Shown here: in pieces, positions 21,266 to 27,355 of the stretch
Layout: the number at the start of each line of letters is the position of its first letter
Position numbering within the stretch: position 1 is the stretch's first letter
DNA from: Hydnum rufescens UP504
Lineage: Eukaryota > Basidiomycota > Agaricomycetes > Cantharellales > Hydnaceae
DNA length: 27,355 nucleotides
Assembly (NCBI GenBank): GCA_014904985.1
Contig: MU129159.1
Location: 45,512-72,866 of the forward strand
Reading direction: 5' to 3'
Notes under the pieces: generated by a model
Told to the model about the DNA's origin: nothing
The model's database searches: none
What the model saw: only the letters and a program-made list of their open reading frames with translations
Position numbers and translations under genes: made by a program

Positions 21266-21879
21266 TGTCAGGGCCACGCTGCAACGAGAGCACCAAACAA
21301 ATATAAACACAGATAACTCCGACTAAGTCCGGTGTGAGTCTGGCTAAGTCCAGGAGAATCCGGGCAAGAACGAGATAATGAGATTGAGACGGAGAGGCAG
21401 TCCAGCAGCCCAGAAGGGACTAGGTGGAAATGAGCACAGTGGTCCTTAAGCTCACGGAGTCAACTGGGAAGTACTCGGACTGTAGTCTGGAGTAGAAGCA
21501 GAAATCCTGAGATTAACATTAAGGGAATAGGTACAGTGAGGCTAACCTGTAGTCCGGAGTAGAAGCGGAAATCCTGAGAGACCAAAGCTGAATCCCTGGA
21601 TTTCGCCCCAGACTACTTATACATAGTTCCTATACTACGGGGGATTGATCGCTTAATGAGAGGTGGTTACAGGGGGGCAGGCACAGGAGGGGGAGTGGGC
21701 AGGGAACAGGAAAGTGGAGGGGACAGGGACAGGGACAGGGGTAAGTGTGTGGGAACCGGAAGTAAAGGAAACGAGGAAATGAAGGGGAAATGAAATGGAG
21801 ACAGGGACAAACCGGAAACAAACCGGGACAAATCCGGAAACAAATCCGGAATTAACCAGGAAACGGACGAACTCTGACA
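21266..21879 (-). mobile_element. Complete LTR of gypsy element A family (right copy)
   Basis: It is 614 bp, opening TGTCAG and closing CTGACA. The polypurine tract lies on its right side, so this is the 3' LTR of a minus-strand element whose body extends rightwards. The left neighbour is cut host or repeat sequence. An internal duplication (TGTAGTCYGGAGTAGAAGC at 21480 and again at 21547) is visible. CpG content is high, unlike the left copy. Confidence 0.88.
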
Positions 21880-21895
21880 TTACCCCCCTCTTAAG
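21880..21895 (-). other. Polypurine tract, right element A copy
   Basis: CTTAAGAGGGGGGTAA on the minus strand, identical to 358-373 and touching the LTR end. Confidence 0.75.
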
Positions 21896-21930
21896 CCCGG
21901 TCATCCCGAGCGGGTGGGAAGGATCGATCC

Positions 21931-22602
21931 ATGGAAACATCTGGAGTTCTTGTGCCACGTAACATGTCAGGCAATAATCATTCTCCGTTCGAAGAAGCTC
22001 GTCTCCGTCGCGAAGAGGCTGTGCAGGCATTGAGGGAGGCACAGGAGGAGGAGGCCAGGCTCGCAGAGGAGGAGCGGAAGAAGGAGGAGGCGAAGCAGAA
22101 GGCGGCTGAGGCGGCACGTCGTAAGGCAGCTGTGGAGGCCAAGGTCGCTGCAGAGGCCAAGGCTGCCGCGGAGGCTAAGGCTACCATGGAGGCTACTGCC
22201 AGGAGGGTCCGGGAGGACTCTGCGAACCAGCCGTGAGTCTGTGTCTTGGTGAAGTTCCGCTTACTTGGTAATAATGTCCTCCAGGTCTACCATGTGCATC
22301 CGTTGTATTCAGCACTGGATCCCTTGTGTCCCCCAGGACAAGCCGGGAACATGGGCATGCCGGCCGTGCTTCATGGCGAAGGTTCGATGCACGCTGGGCG
22401 ACGAAGGGGCGTCTGGAGCCAAGCCATCGACGGGTCAGGGCCATGCTCGTGCTCCTGCAGTGGACGTCCAGCTCCGATTGGCGGTAGCCACGGAGCAAAG
22501 CGTGCTTGTGCACAAATGGTCAGCCGAGGCGTTGGAGAAGCAGGCCCGGGCCGCGGAGGAGATGGCGTTCTCGGTGGGGGAGATGCGAGACTCCCTCAGG
22601 CT
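21931..22602 (+). pseudogene. Antisense accessory gene of element A, right copy, truncated
   Basis: Exon 1 (21931-22232) starts METSGVLVPRNMSGNN and continues as an Ala/Glu/Lys/Arg coiled coil. An in-frame 52-nt intron (22233-22284, GTGAGT to CCAG) follows. Exon 2 opens with the Cys block CIRCIQHWIPC, CRPC, C and then LGDEGASG. The frame is open until similarity with the left copy ends at about 22602, where the hairpin-rich region begins; the acidic tail is missing. Conserved intron position and Cys spacing in both copies argue that this gene is a real, expressed part of the element. It could be a nucleic-acid-binding accessory protein, but that is inference. Confidence 0.65.
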
Positions 22603-22615
22603 GGTCAGTCAAATT

Positions 22616-22670
22616 GGGGACCTAATTAGGTACCATTTTTGGGGCAGAAAATGGTACCTAATAGGTCCCC
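22616..22670. repeat. Junction hairpin with 23-bp stem
   Basis: 22616-22639 pairs with 22648-22670 apart from one bulged base, with loop TGGGGCAG. It lies 14 bp from where similarity to the element A gene stops, so it may mark the end of the inserted array-bearing unit. A second short palindrome, GGCCGA-AAT-TCGGCC (22680-22694), follows. Confidence 0.9.
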
Positions 22671-22743
22671 AGACAGTATGGCCGAAATTCGGCCAAAATA
22701 CGGCCATTCCAATTCATTTCAGCCAATCCATGGCTGTGCTAGA

Positions 22744-22775
22744 TTATTTATTTATTTATTATTATTATTATTACT
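22744..22775. repeat. ATT/ATTT microsatellite
   Basis: A TTTA then ATT run, followed by AT-rich sequence and a C-run (22815-22824). No gene is seen between here and the first array cassette. Confidence 0.9.
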
Positions 22776-22927
22776 ACTATAATTATATACATATTACACT
22801 ATATACATATTATCCCCCCCCCGGGGTCTGCCACCACAGGGGGGCAGTTCATGCAGGTCGTGGGTTTGCAGGTGGTGGGCCAGGTTAATAAATAACACAT
22901 TAGTAGAAGAAAAGTACCTTAAATCCA

Positions 22928-22951
22928 CCACACCCGCTGCAGCGGGTGTGG
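22928..22951 (-). repeat. Cassette L5: hairpin A, intron hairpin lost
   Basis: This 24-bp palindrome (arm CCACACCCGCTG) is perfect. On the minus strand it is followed by AAG|GTACTT and then CTACTAATG, as in a donor and branch site, but no hairpin B and no clear acceptor follow. Confidence 0.8.
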
Positions 22952-23211
22952 CTCATATGCCCCAGTCGGGGGCCTGGGCTCCATTTGGGCAGACTCCCAA
23001 GGGAGTGTTTGCGGTTTTCATTCGTACGGGCATTCGCGGTTTTCATTCGTGCGGTCATGCGGGGTTTCGTTCCTGGTTTTCGTTCGCGGCGTGTCGTTCA
23101 GTGGGTTGTTGTCTGGGGTCACGCCAGGTTTTGTTGGTGGGTCGGCGGATTTGGGCTTGGTGGTGTAAGTTTCATGTGTTAGCTAAAATTAAAAGAATAC
23201 ATACATTATAT

Positions 23212-23243
23212 GGCCACACACCCGCTGCAGCAGGTGTGTGGCC
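23212..23243 (-). repeat. Cassette L4: hairpin A, intron hairpin lost
   Basis: A 32-nt palindrome with one mismatch (arm GGCCACACACCYGCTG). The downstream minus-strand sequence keeps CTAACACATGA, close to the intron end of right cassette 5, but hairpin B is missing. Confidence 0.8.
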
Positions 23244-23346
23244 CTATTCTCCTGCTCTTCTGGTTCGTGGTTTCATATGGGCGGGGTTGGGTTGGTGGTG
23301 TACTCGTTGGCTCGGGGGCCCACGCATTGAGGTTGGACAGCTTGAC

Positions 23347-23484
23347 CTAGAATAGAAATAAAACATTAGTTATATCAAAACTCGCACAAAAAGAGCAGCG
23401 ACTGCTGCTCTTTTTGCGCGTTTGCAGTTATTAAAAAAAAACATCTCTAATATTGCCACACACCCGCCGCAGCGGGTGTGTGGC
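23347..23484 (-). repeat. Cassette L3: hairpin A plus 96-nt intron with hairpin B
   Basis: A at 23455-23484 (loop TGCG on the minus strand). Intron 23442-23347 with hairpin B core 23387-23416, branch CTAATG and acceptor TATTCTAG. The donor GTTTTTTT is poor, probably mutated by T-run growth. Confidence 0.85.
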
Positions 23485-23599
23485 TCCCTACTTTCGTCTT
23501 GGTGGCGTCGTGTGCCTGCCTTCATTCGTTTATTCGCCCATTCGGGCATTCCGATTCGCGTGACGCAGGGGCTTTCAGTCGTGGGGGGAATATCCTGGC

Positions 23600-23738
23600 C
23601 TAGAATAGGAAATAAAACATTAGTTAAAAATTTAAAAACAGCGCAAAAAGAGCAGCAAGTGCTGCTCTTTTTGCGCTGGGTGGGAACATGGACTTAGCTT
23701 ATATAGAACCACACACCCGCCGCAGTGGGTGTGTGGTT
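23600..23738 (-). repeat. Cassette L2: hairpin A plus 98-nt intron with hairpin B
   Basis: A at 23707-23738 (minus-strand loop TGCG). B at 23640-23677, with a perfect 17-bp stem including its outer AGCGC. Acceptor TATTCTAG. The expected donor reads AAG|CTAAGT, one base away from GTAAGT. Confidence 0.88.
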
Positions 23739-23805
23739 TGCATGGCCACTCGGGCGGTGTATCACCACCTCTCGTGTTTTCGTTCGGGCTCAGTTGGCTG
23801 GGTGT

Positions 23806-23990
23806 TGTTTCGTTGGGTTTTGCGTCGCTGGTTTCGCATTGCGGGGTTTCGTGTCGCTGGGTTTCGCGTCGCTGGGTTTTGTGTTGTTGGGTTTGGTCTC
23901 ATTGGGTTTCGCATCGCGTGGTGTCGCGTCGCGTGGTGTTGCGTCATGTGGTGTCGTGTCGTTGGGTCGTGTCGTTTCGTTTGGCGTGTT
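23806..23990. repeat. 15-bp minisatellite within left exon 2
   Basis: Units of the form GGGTTTCGCGTCGCT (plus strand) repeat about ten times with drift. On the minus strand the period gives five-residue repeats (NPATR). The corresponding part of right exon 4 has a shorter CGAAACCACGCC-type repeat. Confidence 0.85.
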
Positions 23991-24064
23991 TTCGGTTCGC
24001 GTATTACCGTATGGGGTCTGACTGGCTGGGCCTCATCCTTTGGCACACAGGACCAGGCTATGAC

Positions 24065-24204
24065 CTAGAATAATAAAGGGTTGTTAGTAAAAAAGTTCAA
24101 AGCAGTGCAAAAAGAGCAGCTTTTGCTGCTCTTTTTGCACCGTTGTATCTACTAGAAAAAATACTCACCTTGTGACCACACACCCGCAGCAGCGGGTGCG
24201 TGGT
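24065..24204 (-). repeat. Cassette L1: hairpin A plus 104-nt intron with hairpin B
   Basis: A at 24175-24204. Canonical donor AAG|GTGAGT at 24168. B at 24105-24140 with loop AAAA (minus strand). Branch ACTAACAA and acceptor TTATTCTAG at 24065. This is the best preserved left cassette. Confidence 0.92.
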
Positions 24205-24263
24205 TGTGCGTTTGCCTTTTCGGGTGGTTCCTTGTTGTGGTTGCGGAGATGGGAAGCAAGATG

Positions 24264-24919
24264 GAGATTCAACGCCGGCAATTGCCGATACTCAAGAAGC
24301 GCCCAAGCGCTGGCACTGCAAGCACAGTACACAATAGTACCAAGCATGTATATGTGAAATAGATACTATATAATAAACATTTGTCCAGGAAAACCCGAAG
24401 AAGATGATGATAATGAGTTAGAGCTCAATAAGGCATGAGATCGCTAATTGCAGAGTGGATTGGGCCACTTCTACACATCAGAATTGGCCCAAATTTAAAT
24501 ATAGTAATGTTATATATACACTCTACATGGGCGATGGACTATCTCGGACGATTTTCGCATTTTTCAATTTCTCATGCCTTCAATTCCCTAAATAGGGAAT
24601 TGAAGGCATGAAAAATTGAAAAATGCGAAAATCATCCGAGATAATTAATTGCCCATGTAGAGTGTATATATAACACTACTATATTTAAATTTGGGCCAAT
24701 TCTGATGCGTAGAAGTGGCCCAATCCACTCTGTAATTAGCGATCTCATGCCTTATTGAGCTCTGACTCATTACCATCATCTTCTTCGGGTTTTCCTGGAC
24801 ACATTTTTATTATATAGTATCTATTTATAATATACATGCTTGGTACTATTGTGTACTGTGCTTGCAGCGCCAGCGCTTGGGCGCTTCTTGAGTATCAGCA
24901 ATTGCCGGCATTGAATTTC
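24264..24919. repeat. Central 656-bp palindrome between divergent arms
   Basis: 24264-24589 is the inverse of 24594-24919 with only scattered differences and no net length change; the AAAT centre is at 24590-24593. Each half carries a TATA-rich stretch and then the same ATG (24836 plus strand, 24347 minus strand) and first 27 codons, which differ at one residue. Past 24919 and 24264 the similarity decays but is still traceable. It looks like a head-to-head duplication of a promoter and first exon. Confidence 0.92.
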
Positions 24920-24966
24920 ACAACTCTACGCAGCCACACCTGGCAAGCGACCACACGACCACGACA

Positions 24967-24978
24967 CAACAGCAACAG

Positions 24979-25013
<35 letters not shown>

Positions 25014-25050
25014 GCAGCAGCAACAGCAGCAGCAACAGCAGCAGCAACAG
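24967..25050 (+). repeat. CAG/CAA repeat in right exon 1
   Basis: An 84-bp run of CAG and CAA triplets. In the frame from ATG 24836 it reads as alternating Ser/Asn. The left arm's first exon has no such run, so it expanded after the arms separated or was lost there. Confidence 0.95.
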
Positions 25051-25083
25051 CGCACGACCACGACCGCATGACCACGACCACAC

Positions 25084-25240
25084 GACCACACACCCGCTGC
25101 TGCGGGTGTGTGGTCATAAGGTAAGTTTTTGTCTTAGTAGAGACAATGGCGCAAAAAGAGTAGCTTGCGAAAGAGTAGCGCAAGCTACTCTTTTTGCACC
25201 ACTTTGAATTCTTATACTAATATAGCTTTTATTATTTTAG
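25084..25240 (+). repeat. Cassette R1: hairpin A plus 120-nt intron with enlarged hairpin B
   Basis: A at 25084-25115 is a 14-bp stem. Donor ATAAG|GTAAGT at 25121. B (25151-25197) has a 19-bp perfect stem in which the usual AGAGCAGC/GCTGCTCT is AGAGTAGC/GCTACTCT, a paired change. Branch TACTAATA, acceptor TATTTTAG. Confidence 0.95.
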
Positions 25241-25332
25241 ATTATGGTCTGCAGCCAGAGACGAAAACCCGCCACACGACGAGGGTCCGAACAGCAAGAG
25301 CCATCCCAAACAAACGACAGACCGCCCAATGG

Positions 25333-25434
25333 GTGAGTTTCCCCCCCCCAATAGATACAGCCGCGCAAAAGGAGCAGCGATAGCTGCTCCTTTTGCGCTG
25401 CTTCGAATTTCTAAATAATATTTTAATATTCTAG
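25333..25434 (+). repeat. Cassette R2: intron with hairpin B, no hairpin A
   Basis: Donor TGG|GTGAGT, 102-nt intron. B (25363-25398) is a perfect 16-bp stem with AAAGGAGC/GCTCCTTT, a paired A-T to G-C change. Acceptor ATATTCTAG. The preceding 92-nt exon lacks the A palindrome, the only right-arm exon to do so. Confidence 0.92.
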
Positions 25435-25521
25435 GTCTCAAGCCGCACCAACACCCTACGAGCCCCGACCGAAACTGCGCCAAGTGAAAACCCGACAAAC
25501 ACCCACCAAAGAACCGACTCA

Positions 25522-25651
25522 AACCAGACACCTGCCACGGCGGGTGTCTGGTTCTATGTAAGTTCTATACCCTACCGCGCAAAAAGAGCAGCGAAAGCTG
25601 CTCTTTTTGCATTGGTTTAAATGCCTTTACTAACTACTTTGATGATTCTAG
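25522..25651 (+). repeat. Cassette R3: hairpin A plus 94-nt intron with hairpin B
   Basis: A (25522-25553) carries CCAGACACC paired with GGTGTCTGG, where all others have CCACACACC with GGTGTGTGG: a paired C-G to G-C swap. Donor TAT|GTAAGT. B (25579-25610) has a GAAA loop, a GNRA tetraloop. Branch TACTAAC, acceptor GATTCTAG. Confidence 0.95.
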
Positions 25652-25822
25652 GTTTTGGCCTGGTCCCAGGTGCCCAACGATGGGGCCCGACGGGCTAGGG
25701 CTCACACACCACCACAGCAACGAACCACGGCAAACGAAGCCGCGCCCAACGAAACCACGCCAGACGAAACCACACCCCAACGAAACCACGCGAAACGAAG
25801 GGGCGAGAGGTGGCGATGATGC

Positions 25823-25961
25823 GAACCACACACCCGCTGCGGCGGGTGTGTAGTTCTATATAAGATAAGTAGACTTATACATCCCCAATAGTGCAAGAAG
25901 AGCAGCAAATGCTGCTCTTCTTGCACTGCTTTTAATTTTTGAACTAATAGATCCATTCTAG
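25823..25961 (+). repeat. Cassette R4: hairpin A plus 97-nt intron, donor broken
   Basis: A at 25823-25856 with one mismatch (TAG for TGG) and loop TGCG. The donor position reads AAG|ATAAGT. B (25891-25926) is a perfect 16-bp stem with CAAGAAGAG/CTCTTCTTG, another paired A-T to G-C change. Branch ACTAATA, acceptor CATTCTAG. Confidence 0.92.
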
Positions 25962-26041
25962 GTTATCGCTGCAGATGAAGAGCCGTGAAACAACCCCCCC
26001 GAAACGATAACCCGCCAGCAAAACGACGCCAAAACCCCTAT

Positions 26042-26182
26042 GAACCACACATCCGCTACGGCGGGTGTGTGGTTCTATAAGGTAAGTAATATTGTATACC
26101 CACAATGGCGCGAAAAGAGCAGCATCTGCTGCTCTTTCGCGCTGATTTTACTTTTTAACTAACACATGATTTATTATTTTAG
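26042..26182 (+). repeat. Cassette R5: hairpin A plus 101-nt intron with hairpin B
   Basis: A at 26042-26075 with one T-G wobble and loop TACG. Donor AAG|GTAAGT. B (26108-26142) has GCGCGAAA paired with TTTCGCGC, a paired change at the outer stem, and one bulged A. Branch ACTAACAC, acceptor TATTTTAG. Confidence 0.95.
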
Positions 26183-26403
26183 GTTACAGTATCGCCTGAA
26201 CCCCAAACAGCAAAACGAAGATCCCTGGACGAACTCCCCCCCGTGGAAATGACAATGCCCCCGCCAAAGGAAAGCCACAAACGCAACCCACAAAACAACA
26301 AGTACCGAACGAAACCCGCGAACGACGACCGACCAAGGAACACCCACCAGACGAATCCCACGAACGGGAACGCACAACGCAAGACCCAGAAACCCCAGAC
26401 GGA

Positions 26404-26560
26404 ACCACACACCCGCTTCGGCGGGTGTGTGGTAATTTTAAGGTAAGTATTCTTGTAACATATAGTGGCGCCGAAGGAGCAGCATACGCTGCTCCTTTGG
26501 TGTAGCTTTTTCTTTTTTTCTTTTTTACTAACATATTATTTATGTATTATCTGGTTCCAG
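26404..26560 (+). repeat. Cassette R6: hairpin A plus 118-nt intron with hairpin B
   Basis: A at 26404-26433 is a perfect 13-bp stem with loop TTCG closed by C-G. Donor AAG|GTAAGT. B (26468-26503) pairs over 16 positions, with three G-T wobbles that would hold in RNA. Branch TACTAAC, acceptor GTTCCAG. Confidence 0.95.
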
Positions 26561-26681
26561 GTTCTCATCTAAACCCACGACCCCGCCGAAAAAGACCCAC
26601 GACCCCACGAAAAAATACCCGTGAACTGCAACCGTGATGCAACTCACCACACCTGACCAGCGAACTGAGGGAAATGGGCCA

Positions 26682-26823
26682 GACCACACACCCACGGCGG
26701 CGAGTGTGTGGTCATCTAGGTGAGTCCCGTTCCCCATAGATACAGTGGCACAAAAAGAGCAGTGACAGCTGCTCTTTTTGCGTCACTTTTAACTTCCTAC
26801 TAATCTAAATTTTTTTATTCTAG
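26682..26823 (+). repeat. Cassette R7: hairpin A plus 104-nt intron with hairpin B
   Basis: A at 26682-26713 (arms GACCACACACCC and a GAGTGTGTGGTC partner with one mismatch). Donor TAG|GTGAGT. B core 26751-26780, loop GACA. Branch CTACTAATC, acceptor TATTCTAG. Confidence 0.93.
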
Positions 26824-26928
26824 ATCTTGCTCCTCCCTGAACGAGTACATGCCCGAAAACCCCCCAGCCCCCCTGAGCCCTGTACGAAAAACTGACGGTG
26901 GGGGGTGCACGACCGCGGGCCAAAACGA

Positions 26929-27060
26929 GTACCACACACCCACCAAAGCGGGTGTGTGGTACTATAGGTATTTTTTAAAACTTTCTACACGTACCATGAC
27001 GTAAAAGGAGCAGCTTGCGCTGCTCCTTTTGCTCACTTCGAATTGCTTCTATTATTCTAG
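26929..27060 (+). repeat. Cassette R8: hairpin A plus 93-nt intron with hairpin B
   Basis: A at 26929-26962 with outer pairs GTAC/GTAC. Donor TAG|GTATTT. B (27003-27030) uses the AAAGGAGC/GCTCCTTT version. Acceptor TATTCTAG; the branch site is less clear (the sequence between B and acceptor is short). Confidence 0.92.
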
Positions 27061-27126
27061 GATCTGAGCTGACCCGCGAAATGGAAAACCAAGCCCAAAC
27101 TACGTGGCAACCACGGTACAAGATGA

Positions 27127-27276
27127 GTACCACACACCCGCTGAAGTGGGTGTGTGGTACTACAAGGTATTTTTTTTAAAATTTATATATATACCGTGAC
27201 GCAAGAGGAGCAGCCCAGGCTGCTCCTTTGCGTCACTTTGAATTTTTTTTTTTACTAATGTATGCTATTATTTTAG
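27127..27276 (+). repeat. Cassette R9: hairpin A plus 110-nt intron with hairpin B
   Basis: A at 27127-27160 with outer GTAC pairs and one G-T wobble, loop TGAA. Donor AAG|GTATTT. B (27196-27236) is the longest ordinary version, 18 pairs from GTGACGCAA with one bulge. Branch ACTAATG, acceptor TATTTTAG. The last exon seen starts at 27277. Confidence 0.93.
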
Positions 27277-27355
27277 GATCCAAATTGAAATAGGAGGGGG
27301 GGGATGAAAGAAAAGGGATCCACGTTCCCCCGTCAATCCTTTTGAGTTTGGGAGA

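Larger units (their letters stand above)
22928..24347 (-). other. Left arm transcription unit of the hairpin-intron array
   Basis: Read on the minus strand from ATG 24347-24345: exon 1 (to 24169) begins MLGTIVYCAC. Three introns (24168-24065, 23697-23600, 23442-23347) each hold hairpin B. Two further decayed cassettes (near 23212 and 22928) keep hairpin A only. Exon 2 (24064-23698) resembles right-arm exon 4. Exon 3 (from 23599) reads, from its first base, into SHTPAAAGVWQY at its hairpin with one TGA. Donors of the second and third introns are weak or broken (CTAAGT, GTTTTT). A spliced transcript is inferred, and protein coding is uncertain. Confidence 0.4.
24836..27288 (+). other. Right arm transcription unit of the hairpin-intron array
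   Basis: Predicted exons: 24836-25120, 25241-25332, 25435-25557, 25652-25864, 25962-26081, 26183-26442, 26561-26719, 26824-26967, 27061-27166 and 27277 on. Nine introns (93-120 nt) separate them. Five of the eight internal exons (123, 213, 120, 159, 144 nt) are multiples of three. From exon 3 onward one frame repeatedly reads HTPxxAGVW-like ends (exons 3, 5, 7, 8, 9), ending DPN-TGA at 27288, with TGA interruptions in exons 4, 5, 7 and 9 and apparent frame slips in exons 4 and 6. Exon bodies are T-poor, so open frames alone mean little. Splicing is well supported by motifs; coding is not. Confidence 0.45.

Noticed and set aside
23688..24073. Plus-strand ORFs across 23688-24073
   Set aside because: They come from the 15-bp minisatellite lacking stops; the sense of the splice signals here is minus.
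25241..27166. Open reading frames through most right-arm exons as proof of coding
   Set aside because: The exon bodies are poor in T, so stops are rare in all three forward frames; several exons are open in two frames. Only the recurring HTPxxAGVW frame is reported, and as tentative.
22928..27236. CRISPR array
   Set aside because: The repeats are palindromes of two kinds set within intron-like sequence, spacers vary from tens to hundreds of bases, and the context is eukaryotic with spliceosomal motifs.
23384..27236. Hairpins as bacterial-type rho-independent terminators
   Set aside because: Stems with T-rich arms look similar, but they lie between donor and acceptor sites and have no terminal T-run after the stem as a rule.
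22928..27236. Hairpins as ordinary microRNA precursors
   Set aside because: Stems are 12-19 bp, too short for usual Dicer substrates; a small-RNA role was not excluded but has no support here.

Overview
The window looks like a transposon-dense stretch of an Agaricomycete (basidiomycete) genome. The evidence is Ty3/gypsy elements with a chromodomain, GPY/F-type integrase ends, a basidiomycete-style gag/protease and RNase H/integrase, a RecQ-like helicase fragment of a type common in mushroom-forming fungi, and short (about 50-120 nt) GT-AG introns with CTAAY branch sites. A Boletales origin is a guess from general family knowledge. No intact ordinary host gene, rRNA, tRNA or CRISPR is visible.

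Layout. 1-2137: 3' end of a minus-strand gypsy element A (partial LTR, polypurine tract, a plus-strand accessory gene, then integrase tail and chromodomain). It is cut at 2137 by a second element B. 2138 to about 18840: element B, flanked by related direct repeats read as LTRs. It holds a broken gag and protease (4562-7250), a 3.1-kb inverted block in place of reverse transcriptase (7260-10381), RNase H and integrase (10384-13287, itself holding a solo LTR with a CCAAT target duplication), then four unrecognised broken ORFs (13792-17444). The inverted block is a diverged copy of part of that last region. 18841-20440: LTR-like fragments, a minisatellite and tRNA T-arm-like motifs. 20439-21265: a RecQ-like helicase fragment and an acidic-tailed protein fragment. 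21266-22602: a CpG-rich, younger copy of the element A end.

22616-27355 is the remarkable part. It holds a two-armed, divergently oriented array built on a repeated cassette. Each cassette has a short perfect or near-perfect palindrome (hairpin A, arm ACCACACACCCGC) 4-12 nt before a splice donor, and a second palindrome (hairpin B, arm GCAAAAAGAGCAGC) inside a roughly 93-120 nt intron, 20-35 nt after the donor. A CTAAY branch site and TTCTAG-type acceptor follow. I count 13 A and 12 B hairpins. Their arms co-vary while loops and exon bodies differ. The two arms point away from a 656-bp palindrome (24264-24919) that carries the same ATG-containing first exon in both directions. I do not recognise this as a described system. 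The best current reading is an introner-like amplification of a structured exon-end plus intron cassette, in a gene whose exons may once have encoded a repeated HTPxxAGVW motif.

Most broken reading frames carry stops explicable by C-to-T change (CGA to TGA, CAA to TAA), in line with CpG methylation and deamination or a RIP-like process. One case is seen directly, because a second copy keeps the CGA.
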